Shown: positions 24,124 to 33,051, counted from the stretch's first letter. The stretch: DNA of 64,000 bases from Bradyrhizobium sp. AZCC 2262 (GCF_036924535.1 NZ_JAZHRT010000001.1:7130001-7194000); one strand, 5' to 3'. The notes: generated by a model not told the origin, from the sequence alone. Translations and numbers: made by a program.

Positions 24124-25818
24124 GTGCCATTTCGTCTTCAGCAGTATGTTTCCCGTTTCTGCCGCGATCGACGCGGCAACGTCGCGATCATTTTTACGAT
24201 CGCAGCGATCCCCCTGATGTCGGCCATCGGTTGTGGGGTGGATTACTCGCTGGCGACCAGAATGAAGGCCAAGCTGCAAACCGCGGCCGACGCCGCCAGC
24301 ATTGCCGCGCTTTCGCAAAAGTCGCCCGGCTTTCTCGCGGCCTCGCTCATGACAGGCAACGGCTCGGTCGCCAACGGCGTTACCGATGCCAACAATGTTT
24401 TTGACTCCAACATGAACGGGATCATCGGCTATCAAAATCTGGTTCGCACCAGCACCGTTACGAAGACCGGAATCAGGCTGGCTGCCAGCGTCTCGTTCAC
24501 GGCCGACGTGCCGACATCCTTCCTGAAAGTGATCGGCTATCAGCAACTGACGGTAACGGGCGTTTCAAGTTCGGCCGCCACGTTGCCGCCGTACCTCGAT
24601 TTTTATCTGACGCTGGACGTCTCGGGGTCGATGGGCCTGCCGTCGACCCCCGCCGAGCAGACGCGCTTGGGCAAGATCAACCCGGATAACTGGGTCCAAT
24701 ACCGCAACAGCACCGGCGTCAGCTGTACCCTGGCCTGCCATTTTTCGCCGAAAGGCAGCGCGTGCGTCGATCCCCCCGTCACTTCCCCTACCAATCCGAA
24801 TGCCAATCCCTCTATTACCGCTTCGTATTCCCAGCAATACAATACGAATGGTTATTGCATGGGCTATATCTATTCGCGCGTAAACCAGACCGCGCTCAAT
24901 AACCTCATCACTGCGAACTCGGTCGCGGGCGCACTGAAGCAGAAGCCCGGCTTGCCGACGACGATGCTTCCGGACCTGAATAATACGGTTACTCCTGGCG
25001 TGGCGAATTCGCTGATCAAGGGCAACTCCAAAAGCCGGCCGGACAGCCTGACGGCGGTCTCATCCTGCCCGACCGATGGCACCGACGACTGCATCCAGTT
25101 GCGCCTCGACGCGGTCGGCTACGCCGTGAACCAGTTGTTCGTTACCGCGAACGCCTCCATGAAGGTTAACAACCAGTTCAGGATCGGCCTCTACCCGTTC
25201 ATTCAGAAACTCTATACCTATTTTGCTCTGACCAGCAGCATCAACGGCTCTACCACCAATTCCTCGACCATCAACTACGCCGCCGCAAACCTTGCCACGC
25301 TGCTTGACACCAATATCGATGCAAACCTTGGCTCCGGCGGCACGCATATCGATACCGCGCTTACTTCGGTCAATAGCCTCATCTCCGGCGGCACCGGCAC
25401 TGTGGGCGACGGCAGCACTTCGACCACCCCGCAGCCTTACGTCTTCCTCGTCACCGACGGCGCACAAGACAACCAGATCAAGGGCGTTCCCAACGGCGGC
25501 TGGTCCGGCAGCAACCACGCTACCACGATTGATAAACAGAACACCCTGGCGACCGTCCCCCAATGCGAAACCCTCAAGGGCCGCGGCGTCATCGTTTCCG
25601 TGCTCTATATTCCCTATCAACCGGTCTCACCCGTGGTTACGAGCTTTGCCGGCGATGAAGACACCGCTGCCAACACCAACATTCAGTATATTCCGGCCAG
25701 CCTGCAGAAATGCGCGTCGCCCGGCTTCTTCTACACTGCCAACTCGCCCACTGAAATCGCCGCGTCGCTGAACGCCATGTTCAATCACGCGCTGCAGACC
25801 GCGCATCTTACGAACTGA
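24124..25818 (+). CDS. TadG-like pilus assembly protein with von Willebrand A domain
   Basis: This 564-residue protein begins with the TadE/TadG-type N terminus, a basic head (RFCRDRRGNVAIIF), a transmembrane helix and a TAADAASIAAL segment. A von Willebrand A-type metal-binding region follows: DVSGSMG supplies the DxSxS motif, and later VFLVTDGAQDN matches the second MIDAS part. Between them is a Ser/Thr/Asn-rich, low-charge region with several cysteines. Such proteins are minor components of Tad pilus machines. The GTG start follows AGGGGG at good spacing; a TTG seven codons earlier is possible. It is separated from the main Tad locus by 7.5 kb and converges on two TadE/F genes. Confidence 0.85.
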   Translation: MPFRLQQYVSRFCRDRRGNVAIIFTIAAIPLMSAIGCGVDYSLATRMKAKLQTAADAASIAALSQKSPGFLAASLMTGNGSVANGVTDANNVFDSNMNGIIGYQNLVRTSTVTKTGIRLAASVSFTADVPTSFLKVIGYQQLTVTGVSSSAATLPPYLDFYLTLDVSGSMGLPSTPAEQTRLGKINPDNWVQYRNSTGVSCTLACHFSPKGSACVDPPVTSPTNPNANPSITASYSQQYNTNGYCMGYIYSRVNQTALNNLITANSVAGALKQKPGLPTTMLPDLNNTVTPGVANSLIKGNSKSRPDSLTAVSSCPTDGTDDCIQLRLDAVGYAVNQLFVTANASMKVNNQFRIGLYPFIQKLYTYFALTSSINGSTTNSSTINYAAANLATLLDTNIDANLGSGGTHIDTALTSVNSLISGGTGTVGDGSTSTTPQPYVFLVTDGAQDNQIKGVPNGGWSGSNHATTIDKQNTLATVPQCETLKGRGVIVSVLYIPYQPVSPVVTSFAGDEDTAANTNIQYIPASLQKCASPGFFYTANSPTEIAASLNAMFNHALQTAHLTN

Positions 25819-25866
25819 CCTGGCTGAGGCGGCGCGGACGCCGCCTTGAAGTAAACACCGAGCCTC

Positions 25867-25898
25867 AAAAAGCCCCGGAGCGATCCGGGGCTTTTTAT
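25867..25898. terminator. Intrinsic terminator, bidirectional type
   Basis: AGCCCCGGA / TCCGGGGCT stem, four-base loop, preceded by A5 and followed by T5, ~50 bases after the TadG-like gene. Confidence 0.9.
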
Positions 25899-26568
25899 TG
25901 ATTGGCCGCACAGGGTGATACTGTGATTGCGTGCGGCTCAATGGCGTGGAGCGGCAAGGCCACGGAGACGCTGGGCCGGCAATCAGGCCGCCAATGGACC
26001 GTTTGGCCGCGGACCTCGTCTGAAAAGTCGGCCAGGGCTGCCGATGACCCATGAAGCCGGCGTTTTCTTCCTCGCGTTCTGTCATAAGGCGGCAGGTGTG
26101 CCGAAGGACCACGATGAGATCGGTTGTCCGTTCCGTAGCCGGCACGAGCAGGCGATGAATTGGGGAATTCCGGGTCGCTCGCGCGCAATGGATCATGATC
26201 CGATTGGATTGAATTGGATCTATGATGTCTTTGTGGATGATCTCCCGGCAAACGCTTCGCGTTTGTCCCGAGCGAAAACGGTTGCCGCTTTGCACAACGC
26301 GGCCCTGCGGGTCCGGATCATACTCTGGCAGCCAAAGTCCGACGATGGCTTTGGGCAGAGGTGCCTTGTGTCATTGGTGGAGAGTCTGCACGCATCCCCA
26401 CCCCGGATGTAATGCTGCTGTACGGGCTGCTTTCCAATGCAGCGGGTCAAGCCCGCGCTGACCGAAAGCCTGAACAAATGCAGCCCGACGAATACGGCGC
26501 CGACCCTCTCCAGGAGTAGGTCGCGGTGAACGGTGCAAGTTGCGAAGATTATCCGAGACTACAGGCCG
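25899..26568. other. 670 bases without a supported gene
   Basis: Open frames here have no family features, no good ribosome site and unusual composition. The only recognisable structure is a partial dispersed repeat at 26236-26322. The left part may be degraded coding DNA, but I could not recognise a source. Confidence 0.4.
26236..26322. repeat. Partial dispersed repeat (GATGATCTCC...AAACGC...GGATCAT)
   Basis: GATGATCTCCCGGCAAACGC, then the palindromic CGCTTCGCG, GTTTGTCCCGAGCGAAAAC and a closing TCCGGATCAT. The layout matches the element at 28716-28809 and a Bradyrhizobium repeat type I recognise from general knowledge. Confidence 0.5.
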
Positions 26569-27195
26569 TCACTTCGGCGCCGCACAGTCGGTGAGGCCCG
26601 CCGTCGGATACAGGACGCAGAGCACCTGCCGCGGACGCGTGTAGGCGGTATCGCTAAAGGGGATGCCAGTCTTCGCCATCACATAGCCGATGGTCGGTAC
26701 ATACCTGTAGCTGACCTCGCTCCAGATCACAAATGTCCCCTTGGCCACGACGAGACCTGGCGGCAACACCACAACATCACCCGGATTATGAGGCGCCGTC
26801 GTCGCGATCGTTACGGCGCCTGTTGTGCTGATCGTCAGACCCTTACTCCACTGAACCCGAGCGACCCCCGAGGTTTTATCGACGTAAACCTCGGTGACCG
26901 AGGATATCAGCGGGTCTCGCGGATAGGGTGTCATGATCGCCTTTGCCGCTTGACCAAAACCGATGATGTCGGCATCCGCCACACTCGCCATCTGAGACGT
27001 CAGATCGGCAAGCGTTCGCGCCACCTGGGTGGCCTTGCGATCCACGGCAATAGCCGACGCTAACTCGAGCACTCCGAAGTACATCACCACCATAATTGGA
27101 AAGACAAAAGCAAACTCGACCGCTGCGAGTCCGCTGCGGTCATTCAACAGACCGCGCACGCGAAGCGACATCTTCTGCATCAGGGATACCATCAT
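26569..27195 (-). CDS. TadE/TadF-like pilus assembly protein 1
   Basis: A 208-residue minor pseudopilin-like protein. The N-terminal motif RSGLAAVEFAFVFPIMVVMY (residues ~19-38) is the TadE signature with the prepilin-like Glu in AAVEF. The rest is a periplasmic domain with TRTLADLTSQM-type helix (VARTLADLTSQMASV), typical of TadF/TadE relatives, and a C-terminal Cys pair (VLCVLYP...DCAAPK). Translated four bases after its upstream neighbour, so the two are an operon. Confidence 0.85.
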   Translation of the reverse strand: MMVSLMQKMSLRVRGLLNDRSGLAAVEFAFVFPIMVVMYFGVLELASAIAVDRKATQVARTLADLTSQMASVADADIIGFGQAAKAIMTPYPRDPLISSVTEVYVDKTSGVARVQWSKGLTISTTGAVTIATTAPHNPGDVVVLPPGLVVAKGTFVIWSEVSYRYVPTIGYVMAKTGIPFSDTAYTRPRQVLCVLYPTAGLTDCAAPK

Positions 27196-27199
27196 CGCA

Positions 27200-27754
27200 T
27201 CACGGCTCTACATGAAAGGCGGCGGTCGCAGAAAGCAGCCGCTTGCTGCCGTTGAGATTACCAATGTTGTAGCCGAGTTGGGTCACGAAAAGCGGCCATT
27301 CATAGAAGGCGCGAATCACGACGGTATTGGGAGAGCCGGATGGCGGCAGAGAATATGCGAAAGGCCCGGTCAGGTTTCCACTGACGATCGGATCGGTAAT
27401 GTCAATCGAGGTGCCTGGGGTAAAGACCTTCACATCCACAGTAATGTTCCCAAGATTGCCGTCGCAATTGAACATCACCTTAATGCGATTGCAGAGGTCG
27501 GTTTTGAATGCAGTTTCGGTCATGCCGGTGTCCTGCGCTTCGTGCGTGAGCATCTTCCGCGCGCTGTCCTGCGTCCCCTGCTCCAGAAGCGCGCCCGCGA
27601 AAAACACAATCGCCGTCTCGAGAATCGCAAACAGCACGCAGAAGAACAACGGCGCAACCAGCGCGAACTCGACGGCGGCCGAACCCCGGCGGTTGCGGCG
27701 AAATCGGTTCAGTGCATTTCTGGCAGAGACTGTTGCAACAGCGGGTGACGACAT
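27200..27754 (-). CDS. TadE-like pilus assembly protein 2
   Basis: A 184-residue protein with a basic head (NRFRRNRRGSAAVEFALVAP) and one transmembrane helix; the G/S-AAVEF prepilin-like site is clear. The periplasmic part has QGTQDSARKM, typical of TadE, and two cysteines (LCNRIKVMFNCDG). First gene of the two-gene minus-strand operon. Both probably act as minor pseudopilins of the Tad machine encoded at 33360-43275. Confidence 0.87.
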   Translation of the reverse strand: MSSPAVATVSARNALNRFRRNRRGSAAVEFALVAPLFFCVLFAILETAIVFFAGALLEQGTQDSARKMLTHEAQDTGMTETAFKTDLCNRIKVMFNCDGNLGNITVDVKVFTPGTSIDITDPIVSGNLTGPFAYSLPPSGSPNTVVIRAFYEWPLFVTQLGYNIGNLNGSKRLLSATAAFHVEP

Positions 27755-28089
27755 CGAAAAATCCCCAGACGGCAGCGATTATCCGCCTGCAAGAACTACC
27801 TGAAAGTGATTGTGGAAGTGTTTCGTCGAACGGAAGCAGAGCGGCCCGGCCCGCTAACCCGGCGTTAACTGTCTTCGGCGCGCCTCATGCGGACGAGATC
27901 GATTCGCGGGCAGGATGATGCGCTGGATGCGCCAACGAGCTTTCGCCGGGCCGTCCGGCGCGGTCAGGGTGTTTCGCACAAAGTGGATGCCGGTTCGCGG
28001 GAAAAACCACGTCGAAACGAAGAAACTGGAGCTTCGGTTCTGATTCATTCAGAACCGACAAGCGTTCAGTTTGACGTTCAGTTTGACGT
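27755..28089. other. Gene-free upstream region of the tadE pair, with repeats
   Basis: No coding region is supported. It must hold the promoter of the two tadE-like genes (not identified). The right half (about 27905-28057) is a dispersed repeat ending in the hairpin CGGTTCTGA-TTCAT-TCAGAACCG. Confidence 0.5.
27905..28057. repeat. Dispersed repeat ending in the CGGTTCTGA/TCAGAACCG hairpin
   Basis: The segment 'gatgccggttcgcgggaaaa' and the closing 9-bp palindrome at 28035-28057 resemble a Bradyrhizobium intergenic element known to me only in outline. Left boundary is approximate. Confidence 0.5.
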
Positions 28090-28099
28090 TCAATTTGCC
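28064..28099. repeat. Three 12-base tandem repeats across a stop codon
   Basis: GTTCAGTTTGAC twice, then GTTCAATTTGCC. On the minus strand the unit supplies an in-frame TGA; the stop of the neighbouring gene lies in the third unit, and the further units carry TGA again, giving tandem stops. Confidence 0.8.
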
Positions 28100-28569
28100 T
28101 TGGCCCCAGCGCCGCTGGCTTGACCGCTGAGAGAGCCGGCCTGGTCGATTGCGGACTTGAAGTAGGTCTCGCCGTCGCCGAGGGTGACGCGGCGCTGGCA
28201 GATCGGCATGCAGCTATAGGATTCCCGCTCGACGCCGCGATAGACGGTGACGAGTTGATCGGTCGGGCCTTCGACCTGAATCTGACGGTCGACCAGCACC
28301 TCGCCGTTGCGGTCCATCGCGATGAAATTGGTCGCGCCGTAGCCCTTGCCGGTGACGACGACGATGCCGCCGCTCTGCAGGGTCACGTCCGCGATCAGCG
28401 GGTTTCCGACCACGATGGTGGAGACCTTGGCAGGAAGCTTCACGAGCTTTGCCTGGTCGACATAGACGGCGATACGGTCGGGATCGGGCGCGGCCAGGCA
28501 GGCAGCCGGCCACAGCAGGATTCCTGCGACGAGGGAACGCAATCCAATACGCTGGGACTTGAACGACAT
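28090..28569 (-). CDS. Stand-alone pilus-assembly N-domain protein (CpaC/RcpA N-terminal type)
   Basis: A 159-residue secreted protein. The signal peptide ends LLWPAACLAA. It contains only the N-terminal domain of Tad secretins: DQAKLVKLPAKVSTIVVGNP and LIADVTLQSGGIVVVTGKGY, then GATNFIAMDRNGEVLVDRQI, matching residues ~55-140 of the CpaC encoded at 35191. The secretin pore domain is absent. A Cys pair (SCMPICQRR) and an Ala/Gly-rich tail follow. Possibly a periplasmic partner or competitor of the CpaC ring. ATG 28569 stands alone on the minus strand between the tadE pair and the hydroxylase operon. Confidence 0.85.
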   Translation of the reverse strand: MSFKSQRIGLRSLVAGILLWPAACLAAPDPDRIAVYVDQAKLVKLPAKVSTIVVGNPLIADVTLQSGGIVVVTGKGYGATNFIAMDRNGEVLVDRQIQVEGPTDQLVTVYRGVERESYSCMPICQRRVTLGDGETYFKSAIDQAGSLSGQASGAGAKAN

Positions 28570-28715
28570 AGCTTACCCCGGGGCATCAACAAGCCGGCAA
28601 TGGCGATACGCAGCGGAACCGGCGCCCGACACGGTGAATCTGACGACAATTCATGAACAAAGGGCAAATAGGCCCCGGAATGGGGCAAGAAATCCGCGGA
28701 CCAGCATGTTTAACA

Positions 28716-28809
28716 GATCATCTCCGCGCAAACGCGTTTTTCCGCGTTTGGAAACCGGCGACCGCCTTTCCCTCGCGACAAACGCGTTCCGCGTTTGCGC
28801 GGAGATCAT
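28716..28809. repeat. Palindromic repeat GATCATCTCCGCGC...GCGCGGAGATCAT
   Basis: Near-perfect inverted ends (GATCATCTCCGCGCAAACGCG with its reverse complement) around an internal CGCGTTTGGAAACC segment. It sits directly after the stop of the hydroxylase gene at 28813 and could serve as a transcript-end hairpin. Confidence 0.75.
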
Positions 28810-28812
28810 GCA

Positions 28813-29640
28813 CTATTTGCGGAACGGATAGGCCAGTTGTCCGATGATTTCGCGGGGAAACGACGACTGATCGTCCACGCCATATTGGTCCGGCAGCGTG
28901 CCTTTCGGCATCCGGAAGGTCCCGAACAGGATGTCCCAGAGCGGAAAGGTGCCCGCGAAATTGGTGTCGCCGCCCTCCTCGCGGGAGGTGTGATGCCAGC
29001 GGTGAAACACCGGCGTCGCCAAAACGTATTTGAACGGGCCGAGCGTCCAGTTGAGGTTGGCGTGAACGAACGCGGAATGGAAGATGTTGAACGGCCCAAG
29101 CCAGAGCACCACGCCCGGCGAAATGCCGGCGATCAGCAGCACGACATCGACCCCGATGGTGCCTAACAGCAGGTTGACGGGGTGAAAGCGCGCCGCCGAG
29201 ATCCAGTCCACATCTTCCGACGAATGGTGGATGGCATGATATTTCCAGAACCCGCCGCCATGGAACATGCGGTGCAGCCAGTACATCATGAAATCGGCCG
29301 CGACCAGGAACAGGATCGCCTGCAGCCACAATGGCAGGCGCGACAGCGGGCCATGGCCGTTGTCGTAGAAGGCGATCAATTCGTCGGCGTCGCGAATTCC
29401 AAACAGCAAGGCGGCGCCCAGCACCAATAGCCCGATGCGAAACACGCGCGCGAACAGCGGCACCACGAACCAGTAGCAGACATCGGTGACGAGTTCGCGC
29501 TTGCGCCACCAGGGCCTGCCGGGGTTGCAGGCCCAGAAATGCGCCAGCACCGAGAACACGAGCGCCAGAGCGATCGTGACCGGCACCACCTTGGCCAGGG
29601 TCTGGCCGAGCATTTCGACGACTTCGGTCGGCAGGTTCAT
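28813..29640 (-). CDS. Fatty acid hydroxylase / sterol desaturase family protein, copy 1
   Basis: An integral membrane di-iron oxygenase of 275 residues. The family's histidine clusters are HRMFH (123-127), HAIHH (135-139) and HRWHH (213-217), with further conserved HPVN (153-156) and H194. Hydrophobic helices lie at ~16-36, 53-80, 105-122 and 158-180. Such enzymes hydroxylate or desaturate lipid acyl chains, sterols, carotenoids or ether lipids using O2; the substrate is unknown. About 85% of residues match the product of 32224-33051 by eye. Last gene of a four-gene minus-strand operon, 58 bases after the acyltransferase. Confidence 0.9.
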   Translation of the reverse strand: MNLPTEVVEMLGQTLAKVVPVTIALALVFSVLAHFWACNPGRPWWRKRELVTDVCYWFVVPLFARVFRIGLLVLGAALLFGIRDADELIAFYDNGHGPLSRLPLWLQAILFLVAADFMMYWLHRMFHGGGFWKYHAIHHSSEDVDWISAARFHPVNLLLGTIGVDVVLLIAGISPGVVLWLGPFNIFHSAFVHANLNWTLGPFKYVLATPVFHRWHHTSREEGGDTNFAGTFPLWDILFGTFRMPKGTLPDQYGVDDQSSFPREIIGQLAYPFRK

Positions 29641-29698
29641 TTCGACCGGCGTACCAGAATCGCTGCCGCGCCGCCAGTTCGCGCGTCCGCCAAGGACG

Positions 29699-30751
29699 TC
29701 AGGAGACGGTCATGACGGCTTTCGGGGCGCCACCGGCCGACGCCAATGCGTGGCCCAGCCGGTTAAAGCGACGCTCGATCCGGGGCTCGATCAGATAGTA
29801 GCTGAACGCCAGCGACACGGCGGTGACCAGCATGAACAGCGGCACCAGGCCGATCGGAAAGAGCGCGGCGATGAACGACACCACGGCGAAATGAACCAGA
29901 TAGATGGCGTAGGAGTGACGTCCCAACAACGTCATCCAGGACAACGAGACGTTCGAGATCAGGACACCGAGCGCGAGTGCAGCGAGCAGCGCGACCTCGG
30001 CGCCCTGCGGCGGGGACATCAGCGCGGCGCCGAGCAGAAACAGCGCGCCGAATGCCGGCCTGTTCTTCAACTCGATATAATCATACAGCAGGATGCCGAA
30101 GCCGAAGCAGATCGCCTGGCGCGGCAGCCAACTCGTGAAGACTCCTTCAGCCAGATACGCCTGGCTGGCGGGCAGTGACGCGGCCAGCCGCGGAATCAGG
30201 TAGGGCTCGACGATAAATTGCCCGATGAGGCTCACGAGCGCGATCAACGCGTAGCACAGCATGGCGCCGTTGCGCCGGCGGAACAGATAGATCAGAAGCG
30301 GAAACAGCAGATAGAACTGCATTTCCACCGCAATGCTCCAGCCGCCCGGAACGACCGAATTGTAGGCGGTGACGCTGCTCGAATGCAGGAAGAAGAACGT
30401 CAGCAGCACGTCGCTTGCGCCGACGCCGTCAGGCGCAAAGTTCGTGATGCCGCGGCCTCGCGTCACCAGCAGATAGAAAACAATGGCGACCCAGAACAGC
30501 GGTGCGATCCGAAAGAAGCGCCGGAGATAAAACGAGCGGGCGGCGGCGAGATCGACCCTGTCGCCAAACGTCAGCATCATCGTATAGCCGCTGACGATGA
30601 AAAAGAGCTGGACACCGAGCCCGCCAAACTCCTTGGCGAACCAGGTCAGGCCGGGAACGCCGCCGGTGGATTCTTCCTGGCAGTGCACCAGAACGACCAG
30701 CAGGATGGCCACGCCGCGCAAAAGATCCAGCGATTGGTTACGCCGTGTCAT
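29699..30751 (-). CDS. Acyltransferase-3 family membrane protein (OafA/YrhL type)
   Basis: A polytopic acyltransferase of 350 residues. The family start is SLDLLRGVAILLVVLVHC (residues ~6-23) with the R-G-x-A-x-x-x-V-x-x-x-H pattern; FFIVSGYTMML and RSFYLRRFFRIAPLFW follow, and GGWSIAVEMQFYLLFPLLIY is the W-S-x-x-x-E motif. These proteins transfer acetyl or other acyl groups across or onto envelope glycans and lipids. ATG overlaps the stop of the upstream membrane-protein gene by four bases (ATGA), so they are coupled. Substrate unknown. Confidence 0.88.
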   Translation of the reverse strand: MTRRNQSLDLLRGVAILLVVLVHCQEESTGGVPGLTWFAKEFGGLGVQLFFIVSGYTMMLTFGDRVDLAAARSFYLRRFFRIAPLFWVAIVFYLLVTRGRGITNFAPDGVGASDVLLTFFFLHSSSVTAYNSVVPGGWSIAVEMQFYLLFPLLIYLFRRRNGAMLCYALIALVSLIGQFIVEPYLIPRLAASLPASQAYLAEGVFTSWLPRQAICFGFGILLYDYIELKNRPAFGALFLLGAALMSPPQGAEVALLAALALGVLISNVSLSWMTLLGRHSYAIYLVHFAVVSFIAALFPIGLVPLFMLVTAVSLAFSYYLIEPRIERRFNRLGHALASAGGAPKAVMTVS

Positions 30752-32205
30752 GGCGTGGCGGGGTTGCGGACATGCAAAACGGCGTTGCCATCGGTGTAGG
30801 CGCGCCGCCAGCCGCCGATATGATCGAGCAGGCCGACCGCAGGCGTCGACGGCGTCAGCAGCACGGCATCGATGTTCCATTTATCGAGAATGTCGAGGAA
30901 CTGGTTGACGTCCTTGAGCTGCATGGCGCGGTAGAAGGCCATGTCGAACGCTTCGCCGTAAAGTTCGGCGCGTCCATCGACGAATACGGGAATCTGCCGC
31001 CAGATCAGATAGCCGCCGAACGGCAGATCGTTGAGAACCCGCTTTGGATTGTGCGCCTTCAGCGCATCGACAGCCGCCGACGGCGACTGGCTTTCGGGTG
31101 GTGCGAAAGTGGTGTTGGCCGCGAGCAGCCATGTCCAGCCGCCGAGCAGGACCATCACCGCCGCCATCACAGGCATCGGGACAGCGGCGCGGGCGAACCA
31201 GGCCGGCCGCAGCGCGAACTGCGACGCCACCGGTGCGAGCACCACGATCGGCAGCAGCAGGGCGAATATCTCGACGTTCCTGACGTGCGACAGCGCCATG
31301 TGCAACAGGCCCAGCACCAGCGCGATCCGCGGCGGCGTGAGCTTGACGCCACCGTAGAGCGCGCCGGCGATCAGCATGAGGATCGCCATCTCGAACGTGC
31401 CGAATTTGCTGAAGTCCGCCGGCATCCATTCATAGATCAGGTGCAGGAGCTCTCCGAGGTCGAGGATCTTGCGTGCGGCGAGGATCGAGCCCCACCCGTA
31501 AGGCGTGGCGCAGCAGGCCACCAGCGCGCCGATGCCGAACGCAGCCCAGCGCAGCGCCACCGACTTTCGCTGTGCGTGATCCGCATTCCACAGCGCGTCG
31601 AGCGCGAACGCGCCTGATAGCACCAGGCCAAACACGAAGCCGCCATGCAAATTCGCCCACAGCGCGATCAACGGCAGCAGCCATGGCGAAGGCGCCTGAC
31701 CGCGCTCGCTCGCCGACATCAGCCCGTTCGCCCACGCCAGCATGATCGGCAGCACCATCACATGCGGGCGCGCCAGGAAATGCCCCATCGAAAGCGCCAG
31801 CACCACCATCGTGACAGCGACCGCATAGGCCGCCGGGATGCGGCGGCCCAGAATGTGAGTGAACAGCGCGAAGGTTGCGGCGATGCATCCAGCGGCGAGG
31901 GTTACCGGCCCGGTCCAGCCCGCCAGATTGTAGCTCGTCGCATACAGTACCTGCGCCAGCCAGGACGACGACGTCCACGGCTCTCCCGCCTTGGTGAACG
32001 AATAGATGTCGACACGCGGCAATGCGTTGTGGTCGAGGATCCACTGGCCCACGGCAATCTGCCAGTAGGTATCGGAATCGTTCAGAAGCGCCCGTCCGCC
32101 GATCGCCACCAGCGCGTAGACGCCAATTCCGAGCCAGAGCCATGCCGGGACGTCGGCAAGGCTGAGGGCCTTCGCCCGCTGGATCGCTCCGGCTTCAGTG
32201 CTCAT
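30748..32205 (-). CDS. Polytopic membrane protein, possible lipid-linked glycosyltransferase
   Basis: A 485-residue protein with roughly ten hydrophobic helices and a soluble C-terminal domain. After the first helix, LLNDSDTYWQIAVGQWILDH and GEPWTSSSWLAQVLYA form an acidic periplasmic loop like the DxD-type first loop of GT-C glycosyltransferases (PMT/ArnT/GT39). The C terminus (KRVLNDLPFGGYLIWRQIPV, FVDGRAELYGEAF) is conserved in a family I know only as hypothetical. Situated between a hydroxylase (18 bases upstream) and an acyltransferase (overlapping). An envelope-glycolipid function is inferred from fold and context, not shown. Confidence 0.75.
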   Translation of the reverse strand: MSTEAGAIQRAKALSLADVPAWLWLGIGVYALVAIGGRALLNDSDTYWQIAVGQWILDHNALPRVDIYSFTKAGEPWTSSSWLAQVLYATSYNLAGWTGPVTLAAGCIAATFALFTHILGRRIPAAYAVAVTMVVLALSMGHFLARPHVMVLPIMLAWANGLMSASERGQAPSPWLLPLIALWANLHGGFVFGLVLSGAFALDALWNADHAQRKSVALRWAAFGIGALVACCATPYGWGSILAARKILDLGELLHLIYEWMPADFSKFGTFEMAILMLIAGALYGGVKLTPPRIALVLGLLHMALSHVRNVEIFALLLPIVVLAPVASQFALRPAWFARAAVPMPVMAAVMVLLGGWTWLLAANTTFAPPESQSPSAAVDALKAHNPKRVLNDLPFGGYLIWRQIPVFVDGRAELYGEAFDMAFYRAMQLKDVNQFLDILDKWNIDAVLLTPSTPAVGLLDHIGGWRRAYTDGNAVLHVRNPATP

Positions 32206-32223
32206 GCGAAACTGCCCGCCCGA

Positions 32224-33051
32224 CTATTGACGGAACGGATAGGCCAATTGCCCACCGATCTCGGTGGGAATCTCCTGACCGTCCACACCGTAATTGTCGG
32301 GCAGCCGGCTCTCCGGCATGCGGAACGTGCCGAACAGGATGTCCCACAGCGGGAAGGTGCCCGCGAAATTGGTATTGCCGCCCTCTTCGAGCGAGGTGTG
32401 ATGCCAGCGGTGGAAGACCGGCGTGGCAAGCACGTATTTAAACGGGCCGAGCGTCCAGTTCAGGTTGGCGTGAACGAACGCGGAGTGGAAGGTCGTGAAC
32501 GGCCCGACCCACAGCATGATGTTGGGCGAGATGCCCGCTATCAGCAGGATGACGTCGACCAGGATCGTTCCGATGAACAGGTTGACGGGGTGAAACCGCG
32601 CCGCCGAGATCCACTCCAGATCTTCCGATGAATGATGGATGGCATGGTATTTCCAGAATCCGCCGCCGTGAAACATGCGGTGCAGCCAGTACAGCATGAA
32701 GTCGGACGCAACGAGGAACAGTATCGCCTGCACCCAGAGCGGCAGCTCGGACAACGGCCCATGGCCATTGTCGTAGAATGCGATCAGTTCGTCGGGTTCA
32801 TGAATGTTGAAGAGCACGGCGGCGCCGAGCACCAGCAGCCCGATGCGGAAGATGCGCGCAAACACCGGCACGAAGAACCAGTAGCAGATGTCGGTGATGA
32901 GTTCGCGCTTGCGCCACCAGGGCTTTCCCGGATTGCAGGCCCAGAAATGCGAGAGCACCGTAAATACAAGGCCGAGCGCGATCGTGACCGGCACGACCTT
33001 CGCCATCGTCTGGCCTACGACCTCGATGACTTCCATTGGCAAACCGGACAT
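32224..33051 (-). CDS. Fatty acid hydroxylase / sterol desaturase family protein, copy 2
   Basis: The first gene of the operon and a near-duplicate of the last one: same length (275 residues), identical histidine clusters (HRMFHGGGFWKYHAIHHSSE, HRWHHTS-EEGG-TNFAG) and nearly identical helices. Differences concentrate in the N terminus, loop residues around 82-88 and the C-terminal ~25 residues. ATG 33051 has GAGG six bases upstream; an ATG five codons earlier is weaker. The high similarity of two copies in one operon suggests recent duplication or gene conversion; they might work on two related substrates or as a heterodimer. Confidence 0.9.
   Translation of the reverse strand: MSGLPMEVIEVVGQTMAKVVPVTIALGLVFTVLSHFWACNPGKPWWRKRELITDICYWFFVPVFARIFRIGLLVLGAAVLFNIHEPDELIAFYDNGHGPLSELPLWVQAILFLVASDFMLYWLHRMFHGGGFWKYHAIHHSSEDLEWISAARFHPVNLFIGTILVDVILLIAGISPNIMLWVGPFTTFHSAFVHANLNWTLGPFKYVLATPVFHRWHHTSLEEGGNTNFAGTFPLWDILFGTFRMPESRLPDNYGVDGQEIPTEIGGQLAYPFRQ

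Noticed and set aside
25927..26412. A 161-codon plus-strand frame as a gene
   Set aside because: It begins next to a terminator, includes a dispersed repeat at 26236-26322 and shows no family feature.
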